62,326 nucleotides of DNA. It comes from Candidatus Poribacteria bacterium. GTDB taxonomy: Bacteria > Poribacteria > WGA-4E > WGA-3G. The notes beneath the pieces are model-generated. The model ran no database searches, was not told the DNA's origin, and saw only the letters and a list, made by a program, of their open reading frames with translations. Both the position numbers and the translations under genes were made by a program. Positions 15,753 to 24,959 of this stretch are shown piece after piece. Every line of letters begins with the position of its first letter. Within the stretch, counting starts at the first letter, position 1. Where the stretch lies: assembly GCA_022821495.1 (NCBI GenBank), contig JAJEDN010000013.1, positions 1 to 62,326 on the forward strand. The letters run 5' to 3'.

Positions 15753-17321
15753 ATGAATTTTTGGACAGCCTCTGTGAAAGTCGGTGTAATGGTTCTAATC
15801 GCAATCGTTTTTTTGGCAATTCTTCTGACAAATGCTGAGAATTGGCCATGGGCAACTGCTGGCGATGAACTCACCTTCCAATTTCAATCTGTCAACGGAC
15901 TTTATGTCGGAGCTGGTGTTTATCTATCTGGCGTATCAATCGGTAAAGTCACTGCCATTGAACTCCGACCCGATACGAATGATGTCTATATCAAGACGAA
16001 AATCAAAAATGGGTTTAAGTGGTTAAGGGAAGAATGTAGTGCCAGAATTTCTATGAATGGATTCGTCGGCGAAATTTACATTGCACTTGACAATGGGCCC
16101 ATTGGAAACCCACCCTTAAAACCCGCGAACCTGCCGATTGTTGGAAAAGATCCCGTTAATGCCTTAGAACTCCTTGAGCAGACAAATGCAGGTATGACCC
16201 AAGCCATTGAACTCACGACTGCCGCTAATGAAGTCCTCCAAGCGAATCAGGAAGCAATACAACTCGCTATCAAAGAGATTCGAGATGTTGTCGCACTTAC
16301 CGGAAAAACTATTGAGAAGTTAAGTGTTGACTCTGGAAAAACTGTTGAAACTTTCACCCAACTGGCACTGGAAAACGATAAACGCTTTCAGGAAACCCTT
16401 GTTAAAGTAAATAATCTCATCACGCAACTCGAAGGCGATTCTCTTATGGTCAGCAGCCATGTGAGTGATATTACACGTGAAATCTTAAGATCCCTGAACC
16501 AAAATTCGCCAAAACTAAACACGATTTTCACCGATGTTAGCACAACCACATCAGAATTTCGGCAAATCGCACAGGATTTTCGATCAGACTTCAATACATT
16601 GTCTGATCAAGTCACCACCCTTGTTTCGCAAGGGAGCAATGCCATTAAAACAGGTGAAGCCAATATCGCACCTATCGTAGAGAATTTACAGAAAGCAACC
16701 GACGCAATCAACGGCTTAGAGGCAAATGTCAGCCGCCTCCTTGCTACACTCAATGAAGGCGAAGGGACTGTCGCGCAGCTGCTTAACTCACCAGAACCGC
16801 TTCAAGAAGCTCGAAGCACTTTGCAAAATCTTAATAAAGCAGTGAACGCTGTGACTGATCTCTCGCAACAAACCGGAAAGCGGCTGGAGCACTTTGAACC
16901 ACCTCAGTTTGGCTGGGATTATGAACTTCGCTACCTAAGTCTTGACGAACGACTTTACAACGAATTGGCGTTTTCGCTTTCACCACAACCACAGACACAC
17001 TATAGGCTTGGGGTAGGCGTTCGCGACGAAATAGTTCGATTTGAAGCTCAGTATGCATACGATTTGACTGACTACCTCCGAGCACGTGCTGGTTTTATGA
17101 GGTCACAGGTCGGGGCGGGGTTTGATTTATGGTTGTGGTCGCGACGCTTGGGTTTCAGTGTTGAAGGCGTAGGATTGACAAGCAAGACTCCTGAGTTAAA
17201 TACAGAAATTGCGTTACGGTTTTTCCGATACGGACAAATCTTACTGGGAGCAGAGAATTTAACCGACGAAGAAGGTAGACGTTGGACAACCGGGTTCCGT
17301 TTTTTCAATAGTAACTGGTAA
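15753..17321 (+). CDS. mlaD: MCE-family lipid-binding protein (MlaD-like) with a beta-rich C-terminal region
   Basis: 522 residues; starts 1 base after mlaF with GGGAGA as ribosome binding site. One N-terminal membrane helix (about residues 8-28, VGVMVLIAIVFLAILL) anchors it in the inner membrane. The MCE domain follows (about 40-125: FQFQSVNGLYVGAGVYLSGV, SARISMNGFVGEIYIAL), then a long helical region (about 140-390) rich in Thr/Asn/Gln and heptads, which in this family can form a periplasm-spanning tube. The last 130 residues are different: alternating polar/hydrophobic strands (HYRLGVGVRDEIVRFEAQYA, RARAGFMRSQVGAGFDLWLW) ending in an aromatic residue, like outer-membrane barrel strands. 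E. coli MlaD is only about 183 residues. Confidence 0.88.
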   Translation: MNFWTASVKVGVMVLIAIVFLAILLTNAENWPWATAGDELTFQFQSVNGLYVGAGVYLSGVSIGKVTAIELRPDTNDVYIKTKIKNGFKWLREECSARISMNGFVGEIYIALDNGPIGNPPLKPANLPIVGKDPVNALELLEQTNAGMTQAIELTTAANEVLQANQEAIQLAIKEIRDVVALTGKTIEKLSVDSGKTVETFTQLALENDKRFQETLVKVNNLITQLEGDSLMVSSHVSDITREILRSLNQNSPKLNTIFTDVSTTTSEFRQIAQDFRSDFNTLSDQVTTLVSQGSNAIKTGEANIAPIVENLQKATDAINGLEANVSRLLATLNEGEGTVAQLLNSPEPLQEARSTLQNLNKAVNAVTDLSQQTGKRLEHFEPPQFGWDYELRYLSLDERLYNELAFSLSPQPQTHYRLGVGVRDEIVRFEAQYAYDLTDYLRARAGFMRSQVGAGFDLWLWSRRLGFSVEGVGLTSKTPELNTEIALRFFRYGQILLGAENLTDEEGRRWTTGFRFFNSNW

Positions 17322-17374
17322 TTAAACCCGCAGGTACTTGGGTTTTAACCAAAGAACGATTGGTACCCTCAAAC

Positions 17375-18736
17375 ATGGCACGAGAGAAACGCAAATTTGT
17401 CTGTCAAGAGTGTGGATATACAACGCCAAAGACGCTCGGACGCTGTCCGGGCTGTAAAAGTTGGCAGAGTTTCGCCGAAGAGGTAGAAGACCTTATTACG
17501 CCGTCAAGACATCGTGGGATTGGACAGGTATCTCGTGAGCCTGAACCCATCTCGGAAGTTACGGCGAGCGAGGTAGAACGCCACCTAACAGGAATGTTGG
17601 AGTTTGACAGGGTCCTGGGCGGTGGAATTGTACCCGGTTCAGTAGTCCTTATTGGTGGAGACCCAGGTATCGGAAAATCTACCTTACTCCTACAAGCCAG
17701 CGACGCGTTAAGCCGGAATTATGGAGACGTACTTTATGTTTCCGGTGAAGAATCTGTGAGTCAGACAAAACTCAGAGCCACTCGGCTCGGTGTTACATCT
17801 GATACACTCTATGTACTCTGTGAAAATAACCTCGAACAGATTGAAAAACATATCGAAGCCCAGAAACCGAAGGTAGTCATCATCGATTCTATCCAAGCGG
17901 TCTATTTGTCCAGTATTCAATCTGCCCCCGGAAGTGTCACTCAAGTGCGTGAATGTACCGGGCATCTCTTGATCTACGCAAAGAATCGGAACATTCCTAT
18001 ATTCCTTGTCGGGCATGTGACAAAAGAGGGAGCGATCGCGGGTCCACGCATTTTAGAGCACATGGTAGATACGGTCCTTTATTTTGAAGGAGAACGCCAT
18101 CACATCTATCGGGTACTCCGAGCAATCAAAAACCGGTTCGGTTCGACGAACGAAATCGGAATATTCGAAATGCAAAACACAGGGCTTGTGGATGTAATGA
18201 ACCCCTCAGAGATTTTTTTAAACCATAGAGAAGAACAGGTTTCAGGCTCCGTTATCGTCTCAAGTATGGAGGGAACCCGCCCACTACTTATGGAGGTTCA
18301 GGCACTTGTCGTACCTACCAATTATAGCAATCCACGAAATACGGCAACTGGAGTTGACCGACAGCGGATCGCACTGCTCATTGCAGTACTCAATAAACGC
18401 GTAGGGATCAATGTCGGAGATGCCGATGTTTTCGTTAACATTACAGGCGGATTACGTGTTGATGAACCCGGCATAGATCTCGGCGTGCTGATGGCAATTT
18501 CCTCAAGCCATCGAGATATTCCTGTGGATCAGCAAACTGTGATTGTCGGGGAAGTTGGGCTTGGGGGTGAGATTCGACCCGTGACACATGTCGACAGGCG
18601 AATCCGAGAAGCCGCAAAACTCGGTTTCAAACGTGCGATTTTTCCTGAATACAACCGTAAAGGTTTAGATATTGACGTAGATATTGAACTGGTAGGTGTC
18701 AATGATGTGTATGACAGCCTCGGGGCTTTATTATAA
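17375..18736 (+). CDS. radA: DNA repair and recombination ATPase RadA
   Basis: RadA (Sms) helps branch migration in homologous recombination. 453 residues from the ATG at 17375; a TTG 15 bases earlier is in frame but gives a non-family extension. The zinc finger is CQECGYTTPKTLGRCPGC, the Walker A GGDPGIGKST, the RadA-specific KNRFGSTNE is present, and the C-terminal Lon-protease-like domain has GGLRVDEPGIDLGVLMAI and GEVGLGGEIRPV. It follows mlaD by about 50 bases and may be co-transcribed. Confidence 0.96.
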   Translation: MAREKRKFVCQECGYTTPKTLGRCPGCKSWQSFAEEVEDLITPSRHRGIGQVSREPEPISEVTASEVERHLTGMLEFDRVLGGGIVPGSVVLIGGDPGIGKSTLLLQASDALSRNYGDVLYVSGEESVSQTKLRATRLGVTSDTLYVLCENNLEQIEKHIEAQKPKVVIIDSIQAVYLSSIQSAPGSVTQVRECTGHLLIYAKNRNIPIFLVGHVTKEGAIAGPRILEHMVDTVLYFEGERHHIYRVLRAIKNRFGSTNEIGIFEMQNTGLVDVMNPSEIFLNHREEQVSGSVIVSSMEGTRPLLMEVQALVVPTNYSNPRNTATGVDRQRIALLIAVLNKRVGINVGDADVFVNITGGLRVDEPGIDLGVLMAISSSHRDIPVDQQTVIVGEVGLGGEIRPVTHVDRRIREAAKLGFKRAIFPEYNRKGLDIDVDIELVGVNDVYDSLGALL

Positions 18737-19059
18737 GGACGTGGACTCGATTTAAAGATCACCTCAACTTATTTTTTACAATCCAAGTTGCCACCTAAAT
18801 ATTATAGATGTTCAGATCCTATTTGACTTAAACATCATGCAGATTTCCTTCATTTCAATAGCGTATACAGATCTAATGCTACTTCTGAACGGAAATAATT
18901 TATACATAAACCATATTGACGCATAACAATAACAATATAATACATAACCCAACATAAACTAATAGATGACTATATTTCAATGAGTTATTTAGTTACCTAT
19001 AAAAATTGTCATTTCATCTTGGCTTATTTCTTAAATTATGTTATTATTATGCATAGGTA

Positions 19060-19330
19060 TGTGCTGCCATCGACAATTTAGACCACCCTCTAAACCAAAA
19101 TTGTGCTACAATAACAACCTACTTGAAAGAAGTATTCGATGGCAAAACGAAGAAGATTCATCCCTGAATTTAAACAAGAGTAGCCTCTATTATCAACCGA
19201 AAATCGTCAAAGAATCCATATCTTTATACCGAATTTACGTTACATTTATATTGATGGTAAATGCCGCAAAATATGCAAATATAAGCCCATCTAACCAACA
19301 ATTTTTGCAGAATTATCTGCAATTCTTGCA
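19060..19330 (+). mobile_element. Decayed, internally deleted copy of the IS3 element seen at 1-140
   Basis: The plus strand shows TGTGCTGCCATCG at the end, TTTAGACCACCCTCTAAACC, AAATTGTGCTACAATA as the decayed -10 region, GAAAGAAG and then ATGGCAAAACGAAGAAG at 19139. All match the minus strand of 1-140 in the same order with scattered changes. OrfA stops after 14 codons (MAKRRRFIPEFKQE). Directly after, in another frame, KSSLYYQPK (19176-19202) looks like the start region of an IS3 OrfB, which suggests a large internal deletion. The right end could not be found. Confidence 0.7.
19139..19183 (+). pseudogene. IS3 OrfA remnant, 14 codons then stop
   Basis: Reads MAKRRRFIPEFKQE and then TAG. 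It aligns with the intact OrfA start at 62-1 (minus), including the ATG, the basic cluster and FxxEFK. Non-functional. Confidence 0.7.
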
Positions 19331-19459
19331 GATGTAAAAAGAATCAGTTTTCAAAAGGTTATCAATACCGCATCAAGAGCAGCTTTTTTAAATAGAATAA
19401 ATACTTCTGTTGATCTTGACAAATCGGTGTATATTGGTGTAGTGGACGTATCCGAGTAA
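19295..19459 (+). pseudogene. Open gene fragment of uncertain origin
   Basis: A 54-codon open frame without a start codon, ending in SVYIGVVDVSE and stop, with protein-like composition (SFQKVINTASRAAFLNRINT). The IGVVDV ending recalls the strand-and-loop near the C-terminus of cobalamin-independent methionine synthase-like proteins, but the match is too short to rely on. It begins inside the IS3 remnant, so it may be the tail of a gene interrupted by that element. Confidence 0.3.
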
Positions 19460-19791
19460 AGAGACACTTGGAATTTTAGCGGTATTTTAACACAAATATT
19501 ACCTGTTATTAAGGGCGTTGGCATAAAACTTGCTTGAGTAGGGACGTGGTTCGGTTTAAAATTTCCGAGTTACCCGTCTTCAGGTTCTAAAGTCTTAAGT
19601 CGAATTCACCTTAATACGATCTATAATTTATTAAGAGTCGTTAGTAGATTTAAATACAAATGTGGTCGAACCAACCCATTTGAAAAGTATATCTACAGAC
19701 GTAAACACAGATAGAACCGAGAAACTTGTAAACGTCAATAAAACCGCGGCGGCAAGTAAAGGGACTTGGATAGAAATATAAAGGACAAAAA

Positions 19792-20817
19792 ATGCAAGCT
19801 TGGGGTGTTCGTCTCTTTTTCATAATCGCAAGTGCAGCAAGCTGTTACATCATCTATGGTGAACCGTTACTCGTACTTATTGGGCTTATTGCAGCACTTC
19901 TCTTGGTCGGGGCTGAACTTTGCTTACATGTACCCGCCACGCGTAGTATTATAGCGAGCATGATAGGACTCTATGTTAGTTTATTATTTTCCATCAGCGT
20001 CCTGCGCCTTTTTCCTGAATCCGATAAACTCAAGATAGTAATTATCCTCAGTGTAGGTTACGTCGGTCTGATGAGCGGTTACAGGCTCTCTACAGCCGTG
20101 AATTTTCCACAGCTATTACGATCAGATACACCTACCGGACACGGGGAATCGCGAGCGGGGAAAGCTACAAATAACTTAAAAATTTTAGACACAAGTGTTA
20201 TAATTGATGGTAGGATTCTCGAAATCTGTCAGACAAAATTTATTGAAGGCACACTCGTCATTCCACGGTTCGTTCTCAATGAATTGCAACATATCGCAGA
20301 TTCTACAGAACCCCTGCGTCGAAATAAAGGGCGGCGCGGTTTTGATATCCTCCGCGCACTTCAGAACAATCCAGCGATTGTCGTTGAGATCTCCGAGGAA
20401 GAGGTCCCACATCTGCCAGAAGTTGATGCTAAGTTGGTACATCTGGCACAAAAACAAGAGGCAACAATCATTACTAACGACTTAAACCTCAACAAGGTCG
20501 CTGAATTACAAAGTGTAAAGGTGCTTAATATCAACGAATTATCAAACGCTGTGCGTCCAGTCGTCATTGCTGGTGAAGCGATTCAGGTACTCCTCCTCAA
20601 AGAAGGAAAAGAACCCAATCAAGGGGTCGGTTACCTTGATGACGGAACCATGGTAATTGTTGAAGAAGGGAAGCCATATATCGGGCAAACTCTTAACGTT
20701 GAGGTTACACAGATGTTGCGGACCAGTGCCGGTCAGATGATTTTCACACGTATCAAAGCAAATGAAATGGACACTGATGAACAACAAGGTATGCACTCTT
20801 ATTCCCGCAGCTGGTAA
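19792..20817 (+). CDS. PIN-TRAM membrane protein of the YacL family
   Basis: 341 residues. The first 110 residues hold four hydrophobic segments (for example LFFIIASAASCYIIYG and SMIGLYVSLLFSISVL). A PIN domain follows, with LDTSVIIDGRI (first acidic site), FVLNELQHIAD, RGFDIL and IITNDLNLNKVAE (further acidic sites), then a C-terminal TRAM domain (GYLDDGTMVIVEEGKPYIG, MLRTSAGQMIFTR) that usually binds RNA. The family is a putative membrane-bound ribonuclease; the natural substrate is not established. AAAGGA precedes the ATG. ispD overlaps its 3' end, as in many bacteria. Confidence 0.92.
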   Translation: MQAWGVRLFFIIASAASCYIIYGEPLLVLIGLIAALLLVGAELCLHVPATRSIIASMIGLYVSLLFSISVLRLFPESDKLKIVIILSVGYVGLMSGYRLSTAVNFPQLLRSDTPTGHGESRAGKATNNLKILDTSVIIDGRILEICQTKFIEGTLVIPRFVLNELQHIADSTEPLRRNKGRRGFDILRALQNNPAIVVEISEEEVPHLPEVDAKLVHLAQKQEATIITNDLNLNKVAELQSVKVLNINELSNAVRPVVIAGEAIQVLLLKEGKEPNQGVGYLDDGTMVIVEEGKPYIGQTLNVEVTQMLRTSAGQMIFTRIKANEMDTDEQQGMHSYSRSW

Positions 20818-21493
20818 GGGAAGCCGAATGGCACATTCCGTTAAAAAACCGTACCTAAAATTGGCACAGAAGCCAATTTTAGCGCATACTATCCAGCGGT
20901 TTGAGCAAAATACTGCTGTAGATGCTATTTTCGTCATTGTTGACGAAACTGATTTTAACGAATGTCGCAAAACCGTGTTGGAACCCTTTCCTTTCACAAA
21001 GGTACAGGAACTCGTCGCAGGTGGAGAGACCCGGCAGATGTCTGTCTACAACGGTATTCGCGCATTATCAGCAGATGTCGATTTTGTTGTCGTGCATGAT
21101 GGCGTACGTCCTTTTGTAACGGACGAGACGATTTTTGCGTGTCTTACCGCAGCGGACGAATGCGGTGCCGCTGTTGCTGCCGTACCCGTTAAAGATACAA
21201 TCAAAGTAGCAGACGCGAACGATTTCATTGTTGAAACGCCCCCGCGAGAACAACTCTGGGCAGTGCAAACGCCGCAAGTCTTTCGGAAGTCCTTGTTAAA
21301 AGAGGCACATCGGACAGCACAAGAACGTCAACTCACAGGAACCGATGATGCCGCACTCGTCGAACAACTCGGCTTCCCCGTTAAGTTGGTAAAGGGCAGT
21401 TACACAAATTTGAAGATAACCACGCCTGTGGATTTACAAGTGGCAGAAGCCCTACTTTCAGATTCTACAATTTGGGAGACATCTTCTGTTTAG
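20777..21493 (+). CDS. ispD: 2-C-methyl-D-erythritol 4-phosphate cytidylyltransferase
   Basis: IspD joins CTP and methylerythritol phosphate in the non-mevalonate isoprenoid pathway. 238 residues from the ATG at 20777, chosen because the family opens with a strand leading straight into IPAAGKGSRM; an ATG at 20762 is also possible. Other marks are KKPYLKL, VVVHDGVRPFV, AAVAAVPVKDTIK, EQLWAVQTPQVF and GTDDAALVEQLGFPVKLV. It overlaps yacL by 41 bases and is followed by ispF, the next pathway partner. Confidence 0.96.
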   Translation: MNNKVCTLIPAAGKGSRMAHSVKKPYLKLAQKPILAHTIQRFEQNTAVDAIFVIVDETDFNECRKTVLEPFPFTKVQELVAGGETRQMSVYNGIRALSADVDFVVVHDGVRPFVTDETIFACLTAADECGAAVAAVPVKDTIKVADANDFIVETPPREQLWAVQTPQVFRKSLLKEAHRTAQERQLTGTDDAALVEQLGFPVKLVKGSYTNLKITTPVDLQVAEALLSDSTIWETSSV

Positions 21494-21538
21494 TGCTACC
21501 TCATCGGAAATCATAGCAATCGGAACAGATAAGAAAAA

Positions 21539-22012
21539 ATGCGAGTAGGTATCGGTTACGACGTTCATCGGTTAGTCGAAAATCGAAGGTTGATTTTGGG
21601 TGGTGTTGAGATCTCATATCATTTGGGACTATTCGGGCATTCGGATGCGGATGTCCTCACACATGCAATTATAGATGCAATTTTAGGGGCAGCTGCACTC
21701 GGTGATATCGGCACACATTTTCCGGATACGGATGACCGTTATAAAGGGATGGACAGCTTTATTTTTCTTCGGGACACCGTTTTGAAAATGAAAGAATGTG
21801 GTTACCAAATCGAAAATATAGATAGTACAGTGATCGCGCAACGCCCAAAATTGGCACCTTACATTTCGGAAATACGTGCAAGGCTCGCTAAAACACTTGA
21901 TATTGCCGTAGCGCAGATAAACGTTAAAGCCACCACATCAGAGGAATTAGGTGTTGTCGGTGAAGGGAAAGCGATTGTCGCTCATGCCATCGCCTGTCTT
22001 TCTCCGTTGTAA
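21539..22012 (+). CDS. ispF: 2-C-methyl-D-erythritol 2,4-cyclodiphosphate synthase
   Basis: IspF closes the cyclic diphosphate in the non-mevalonate pathway; 157 residues, normal length. Zinc-site motif GYDVHRL, the substrate loop LGLFGHSDADVLTHAIIDAILGAAALGDIGTHFPD (shown here in parts) and the closing KATTSEELGVVGEGKAIVAHA are intact. It lies 45 bases after ispD. Confidence 0.97.
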   Translation: MRVGIGYDVHRLVENRRLILGGVEISYHLGLFGHSDADVLTHAIIDAILGAAALGDIGTHFPDTDDRYKGMDSFIFLRDTVLKMKECGYQIENIDSTVIAQRPKLAPYISEIRARLAKTLDIAVAQINVKATTSEELGVVGEGKAIVAHAIACLSPL

Positions 22013-22061
22013 GTGTCTTTATATCGAATATGGAATGTCAGGAGGCGTCCAGATCACAAAA

Positions 22062-23489
22062 ATGGGTATGAAAATATATAACTCGCTGAGCAGGCAATTA
22101 GAGGACTTTGTACCACTAAACCCTGAACAGGTGTCGATTTACAGTTGCGGACCCACTGTTTATGACTACATTCACATGGGCAACGCCCGCACCGCTTTGG
22201 TAACAGATATTATTCGACGCTACCTCGTGTATAAAGGGTACAACGTCAAACTTGTTCAAAACTTGACAGATATTGACGACAAAATTATCAAACGTGCCAC
22301 AGAGTTAGGTGTCAGTACGAAGCGACTTGCGTGTGAAAACTGTGAAGCTTTTTTTCAGGATTCGCTACGCCTCGGCATCCAACCGGCAGATGTTCATCCG
22401 AAAGCAACTGAACATATTCCAGAAATGATAGATTTGATTCAAACCCTCCTTGACAAGGGGGCGGCTTATGTCATTGATGGAAGCGTCTATTATCGCGTAA
22501 ATCAGTTCGCCGAGTACGGGAAACTTTCCAATCGAAAACCGGAGGACTTGCTCGCGGGTGCAAGGGTCGAGGTCGATGAACGGAAGGAAGACCCGCGCGA
22601 CTTCGATATGTGGAAAGCCGCAAAACCCGGTGAACCCTCATGGGAGAGCCCATGGGGTAAAGGGAGACCCGGATGGCATATAGAATGCTCCGCTATGGCT
22701 ATGAAACATCTCGGTGAAACCATTGATATCCATGCCGGTGGTGAAGATTTGCAGTTTCCGCACCACGAAAATGAGATCGCACAAAGCGAATTGGCGACAG
22801 GCGCAACCTTCGCACGCTACTGGATGCACATCGCTTTTCTAAAGATTGATGGCACACGGATGGGAAAATCGGAGCAGAACTTTATCTTGCTTCGAGATGC
22901 CCTCGATAATTATCCTACCGAAGTAATTCGTCATTTTCTTATTTCTGCACATTATCGACACCCGCTCGACTACAATCAAGAAAGCTTGACAAAATCGGCA
23001 GGCGCACTCAGACGTTTGAACAATTGTTTGGACGCGTTAAAAGAATACGATCGATCCGTTGAGGCAAACGGGACAACGGCTACACCTCTACAAAACGCAG
23101 TCCAGGAAATGAAGACCCAGTTTACCCAAGCAATGGATACTGACTTTAATACTGCCCAGGCACTCGGTGCTATTTTTACACTTGTCGGTGAGGTTAACAA
23201 ATCACTCACCAACCCTGACGACAAAACTGATCCTGCATTTGCACAAGCATACCAAACACTGCTCGAAACTTGTCAAGTCCTCGGAATCTATGGCACGGAT
23301 ACCCAAGAGAGTGATGACGATAACGTGGAGCAACGCGACCAACTCGTTCAGCTCCTTTTGGAAATCAGACAAGATGCGCGTGAACGAAAAGATTGGGAGA
23401 CATCCGATAAAATCCGCGATAGGCTTAAAGAACTTAATATCGAGATTAAGGACACCCGTGAAGGTGCGACTTGGAAAATCGCCCCTTAA
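22062..23489 (+). CDS. cysS: Cysteinyl-tRNA synthetase
   Basis: Class I synthetase charging tRNA-Cys, about 475 residues. Start is uncertain: ATG at 22062 or 22068 gives the normal opening (MKIYNSLSRQ), though the best ribosome binding site (GGAGG, 22041-22045) is 16 bases from 22062, and an in-frame ATG at 22035 would precede it. The catalytic zinc and HIGH motif appear as SCGPTVYDYIHMGNAR; further zinc ligands are in ECSAMAMKHLG and HHENEIAQSE. The KMSKS loop is RMGKSEQNF, a departure from the common KMSKS-LGNF form. The C-terminal helical part is normal. Confidence 0.93.
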   Translation: MGMKIYNSLSRQLEDFVPLNPEQVSIYSCGPTVYDYIHMGNARTALVTDIIRRYLVYKGYNVKLVQNLTDIDDKIIKRATELGVSTKRLACENCEAFFQDSLRLGIQPADVHPKATEHIPEMIDLIQTLLDKGAAYVIDGSVYYRVNQFAEYGKLSNRKPEDLLAGARVEVDERKEDPRDFDMWKAAKPGEPSWESPWGKGRPGWHIECSAMAMKHLGETIDIHAGGEDLQFPHHENEIAQSELATGATFARYWMHIAFLKIDGTRMGKSEQNFILLRDALDNYPTEVIRHFLISAHYRHPLDYNQESLTKSAGALRRLNNCLDALKEYDRSVEANGTTATPLQNAVQEMKTQFTQAMDTDFNTAQALGAIFTLVGEVNKSLTNPDDKTDPAFAQAYQTLLETCQVLGIYGTDTQESDDDNVEQRDQLVQLLLEIRQDARERKDWETSDKIRDRLKELNIEIKDTREGATWKIAP

Positions 23490-23543
23490 CTGAAGGCATT
23501 CGCGTGACAGCCTGTGCCTGAGTATTCATCAAAGGAGTAAAAA

Positions 23544-24182
23544 ATGATTTATCGATTCACAGTACTCTTTTCTCTGCTCTGTTTTTCTGCTATGCTCATA
23601 GGGTGCAGCGCACTCTTTTCGGAACAGGAGTGGAGCGAAAATTACGCCCTAATGGAAGGCGTACAAGCATCAAGCCCACAGATGATTGATGGCAAATTGA
23701 ACACCGTCGGTGAAACAACGTTCCCCGCAAGCACGGAAGGGTTCATGGGGGCAAATGCTGCATCACAGGTGGTAATTACTTTGCCAGAAAAAAAGACTAT
23801 CCGTCGAATTGTCATACACTCAGATAATTTGTCATCATTTGATATTTACGCAGATAAAGGTAGTATCGCCGTTGACGCGGATTGGCAACTCATTAAAGAT
23901 GTGAAAAGTGTCAAACAAAGCCCAATTCAAATCTCTCTGTTGATTCCATTCCCAACAGATCGAATTCGGTTACGTGTTTTAGGCACCAAAGATGATGCGC
24001 TTCTGAATCGGCAGCAACGCGCAAGATCCGGTGGATTCCGTGGATGGAACGCTAATCGCCGCGCAGCTGCTAAAATCCGAGAAATTGAACTCTACGGCTA
24101 CAAAACCGCTAAGCAGGTAGAAGCCGAAGAAACTACCGATAAACGTGAAAAAGAACTTGATGATTTGCTCGACTTAGAGTAA
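23544..24182 (+). CDS. Discoidin-like lipoprotein, first of a pair
   Basis: 212 residues. A lipoprotein signal (hydrophobic stretch to MLIGCSA, Cys about residue 21) shows that it is attached to an envelope membrane. The mature part begins WSENYALMEGVQASSPQMIDGKLNT and continues with VVITLPEKKTIRRIVIHSDNLSSFDIYA and IRLRV, ending in REIELYGY: the layout of an F5/8 type C (discoidin) beta sandwich, which usually binds sugars. AAGGAG lies 6 bases upstream. The next gene is a similar lipoprotein. The ligand is unknown. Confidence 0.72.
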   Translation: MIYRFTVLFSLLCFSAMLIGCSALFSEQEWSENYALMEGVQASSPQMIDGKLNTVGETTFPASTEGFMGANAASQVVITLPEKKTIRRIVIHSDNLSSFDIYADKGSIAVDADWQLIKDVKSVKQSPIQISLLIPFPTDRIRLRVLGTKDDALLNRQQRARSGGFRGWNANRRAAAKIREIELYGYKTAKQVEAEETTDKREKELDDLLDLE

Positions 24183-24283
24183 CATAGAGTTGAAAATCAA
24201 GGCGGTTGTTGCTACAACACCGCCTCAACTTTATACCGCGCGGAACAGCAGCCATGCCGTTCCAAGCGACAAGGAGGCAATAC

Positions 24284-24871
24284 ATGCGTTTTATATTATT
24301 GATGATGGCACTCTGTGTAGTCGTTGGGCTATCGGGGTGTATTCTTGCATCAAACCCGGCATATAATTGGAGCAAAAATATCGCACTTGACGCGACAAGT
24401 GAGGATACAAAGTACCATGACGACAATATCCACACACGCGGTGAAACAGGCCCCATTCTCGAAGATGAAAAGGATGAAAAATCCCAACAAGAATCTGATA
24501 ACTACACCGAAGCGGTGCTGAGATGGCGGCAGCCACAGACGATTCAACAGGTCGTCGTGAAAGCCGAGCCAGGTCAACTGGAGTACTTCGCGGCGCAGTA
24601 CACAAATGAAGAGGGCGAATGGATTACCGTCAAAGAGGTACGCGACAACATGCGTCCAATTTACCGCTTCACTTTGAGAGACCCGATTGTAACAACTAAG
24701 TTTCGCTTAAAGGTGCCACGGCGTTGGGATTCACGTCGGGTTGGTGGGCAGAAACGCTCAACACGCGGCGAAACTGGCGCACCGAGTATGCAGGAGTACA
24801 AGAAGATTCAAGAGATTGAACTCTATTACGCACTCCCACCTGATCCTGTCGAAGCAGGAACAACCGAATAG
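24284..24871 (+). CDS. Discoidin-like lipoprotein, second of a pair
   Basis: 195 residues from the ATG at 24284, which has AAGGAGGC 6-7 bases upstream and is followed directly by a lipoprotein signal ending in LSGC. The mature region starts YNWSKNIALDATSEDTKYHDDNI, then LRWRQPQTIQQVVVKAEPGQLEYFAAQ, TTKFRLKVPR and IQEIELYYA, the same discoidin-like pattern as its neighbour. The two probably arose by duplication and share a transcript. Function is unknown beyond likely surface ligand binding. Confidence 0.7.
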   Translation: MRFILLMMALCVVVGLSGCILASNPAYNWSKNIALDATSEDTKYHDDNIHTRGETGPILEDEKDEKSQQESDNYTEAVLRWRQPQTIQQVVVKAEPGQLEYFAAQYTNEEGEWITVKEVRDNMRPIYRFTLRDPIVTTKFRLKVPRRWDSRRVGGQKRSTRGETGAPSMQEYKKIQEIELYYALPPDPVEAGTTE

Positions 24872-24959
24872 CACCCAAGCCACTGTCTATTTTCAGAATC
24901 GTCAGCTATCAGAGGTCAGAGTTAAATACCTCGCAGTAAGAGCAGGTGTTAGTTAATCT

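Larger units (their letters stand above)
18737..19791. other. AT-rich gene-free stretch with IS3 and gene remnants
   Basis: About 1 kb with no intact gene. 18737-19059 is AT-rich and featureless to me. 19060-19330 is a decayed IS3 copy. 19295-19459 is an open fragment with protein-like composition. 19460-19780 shows no coding pattern. This looks like a decay zone between radA and yacL. Confidence 0.6.

Noticed and set aside
18910..18945. Promoter with TTGACG and TATAAT in the gene-free stretch
   Set aside because: Spacer is only 14 bases and no gene follows.
22062..23489. CysS KMSKS variant (RMGKS) as sign of a non-functional enzyme
   Set aside because: All zinc ligands and the HMGN motif are intact and the Lys of the loop is kept; variation in this loop is known among synthetases.
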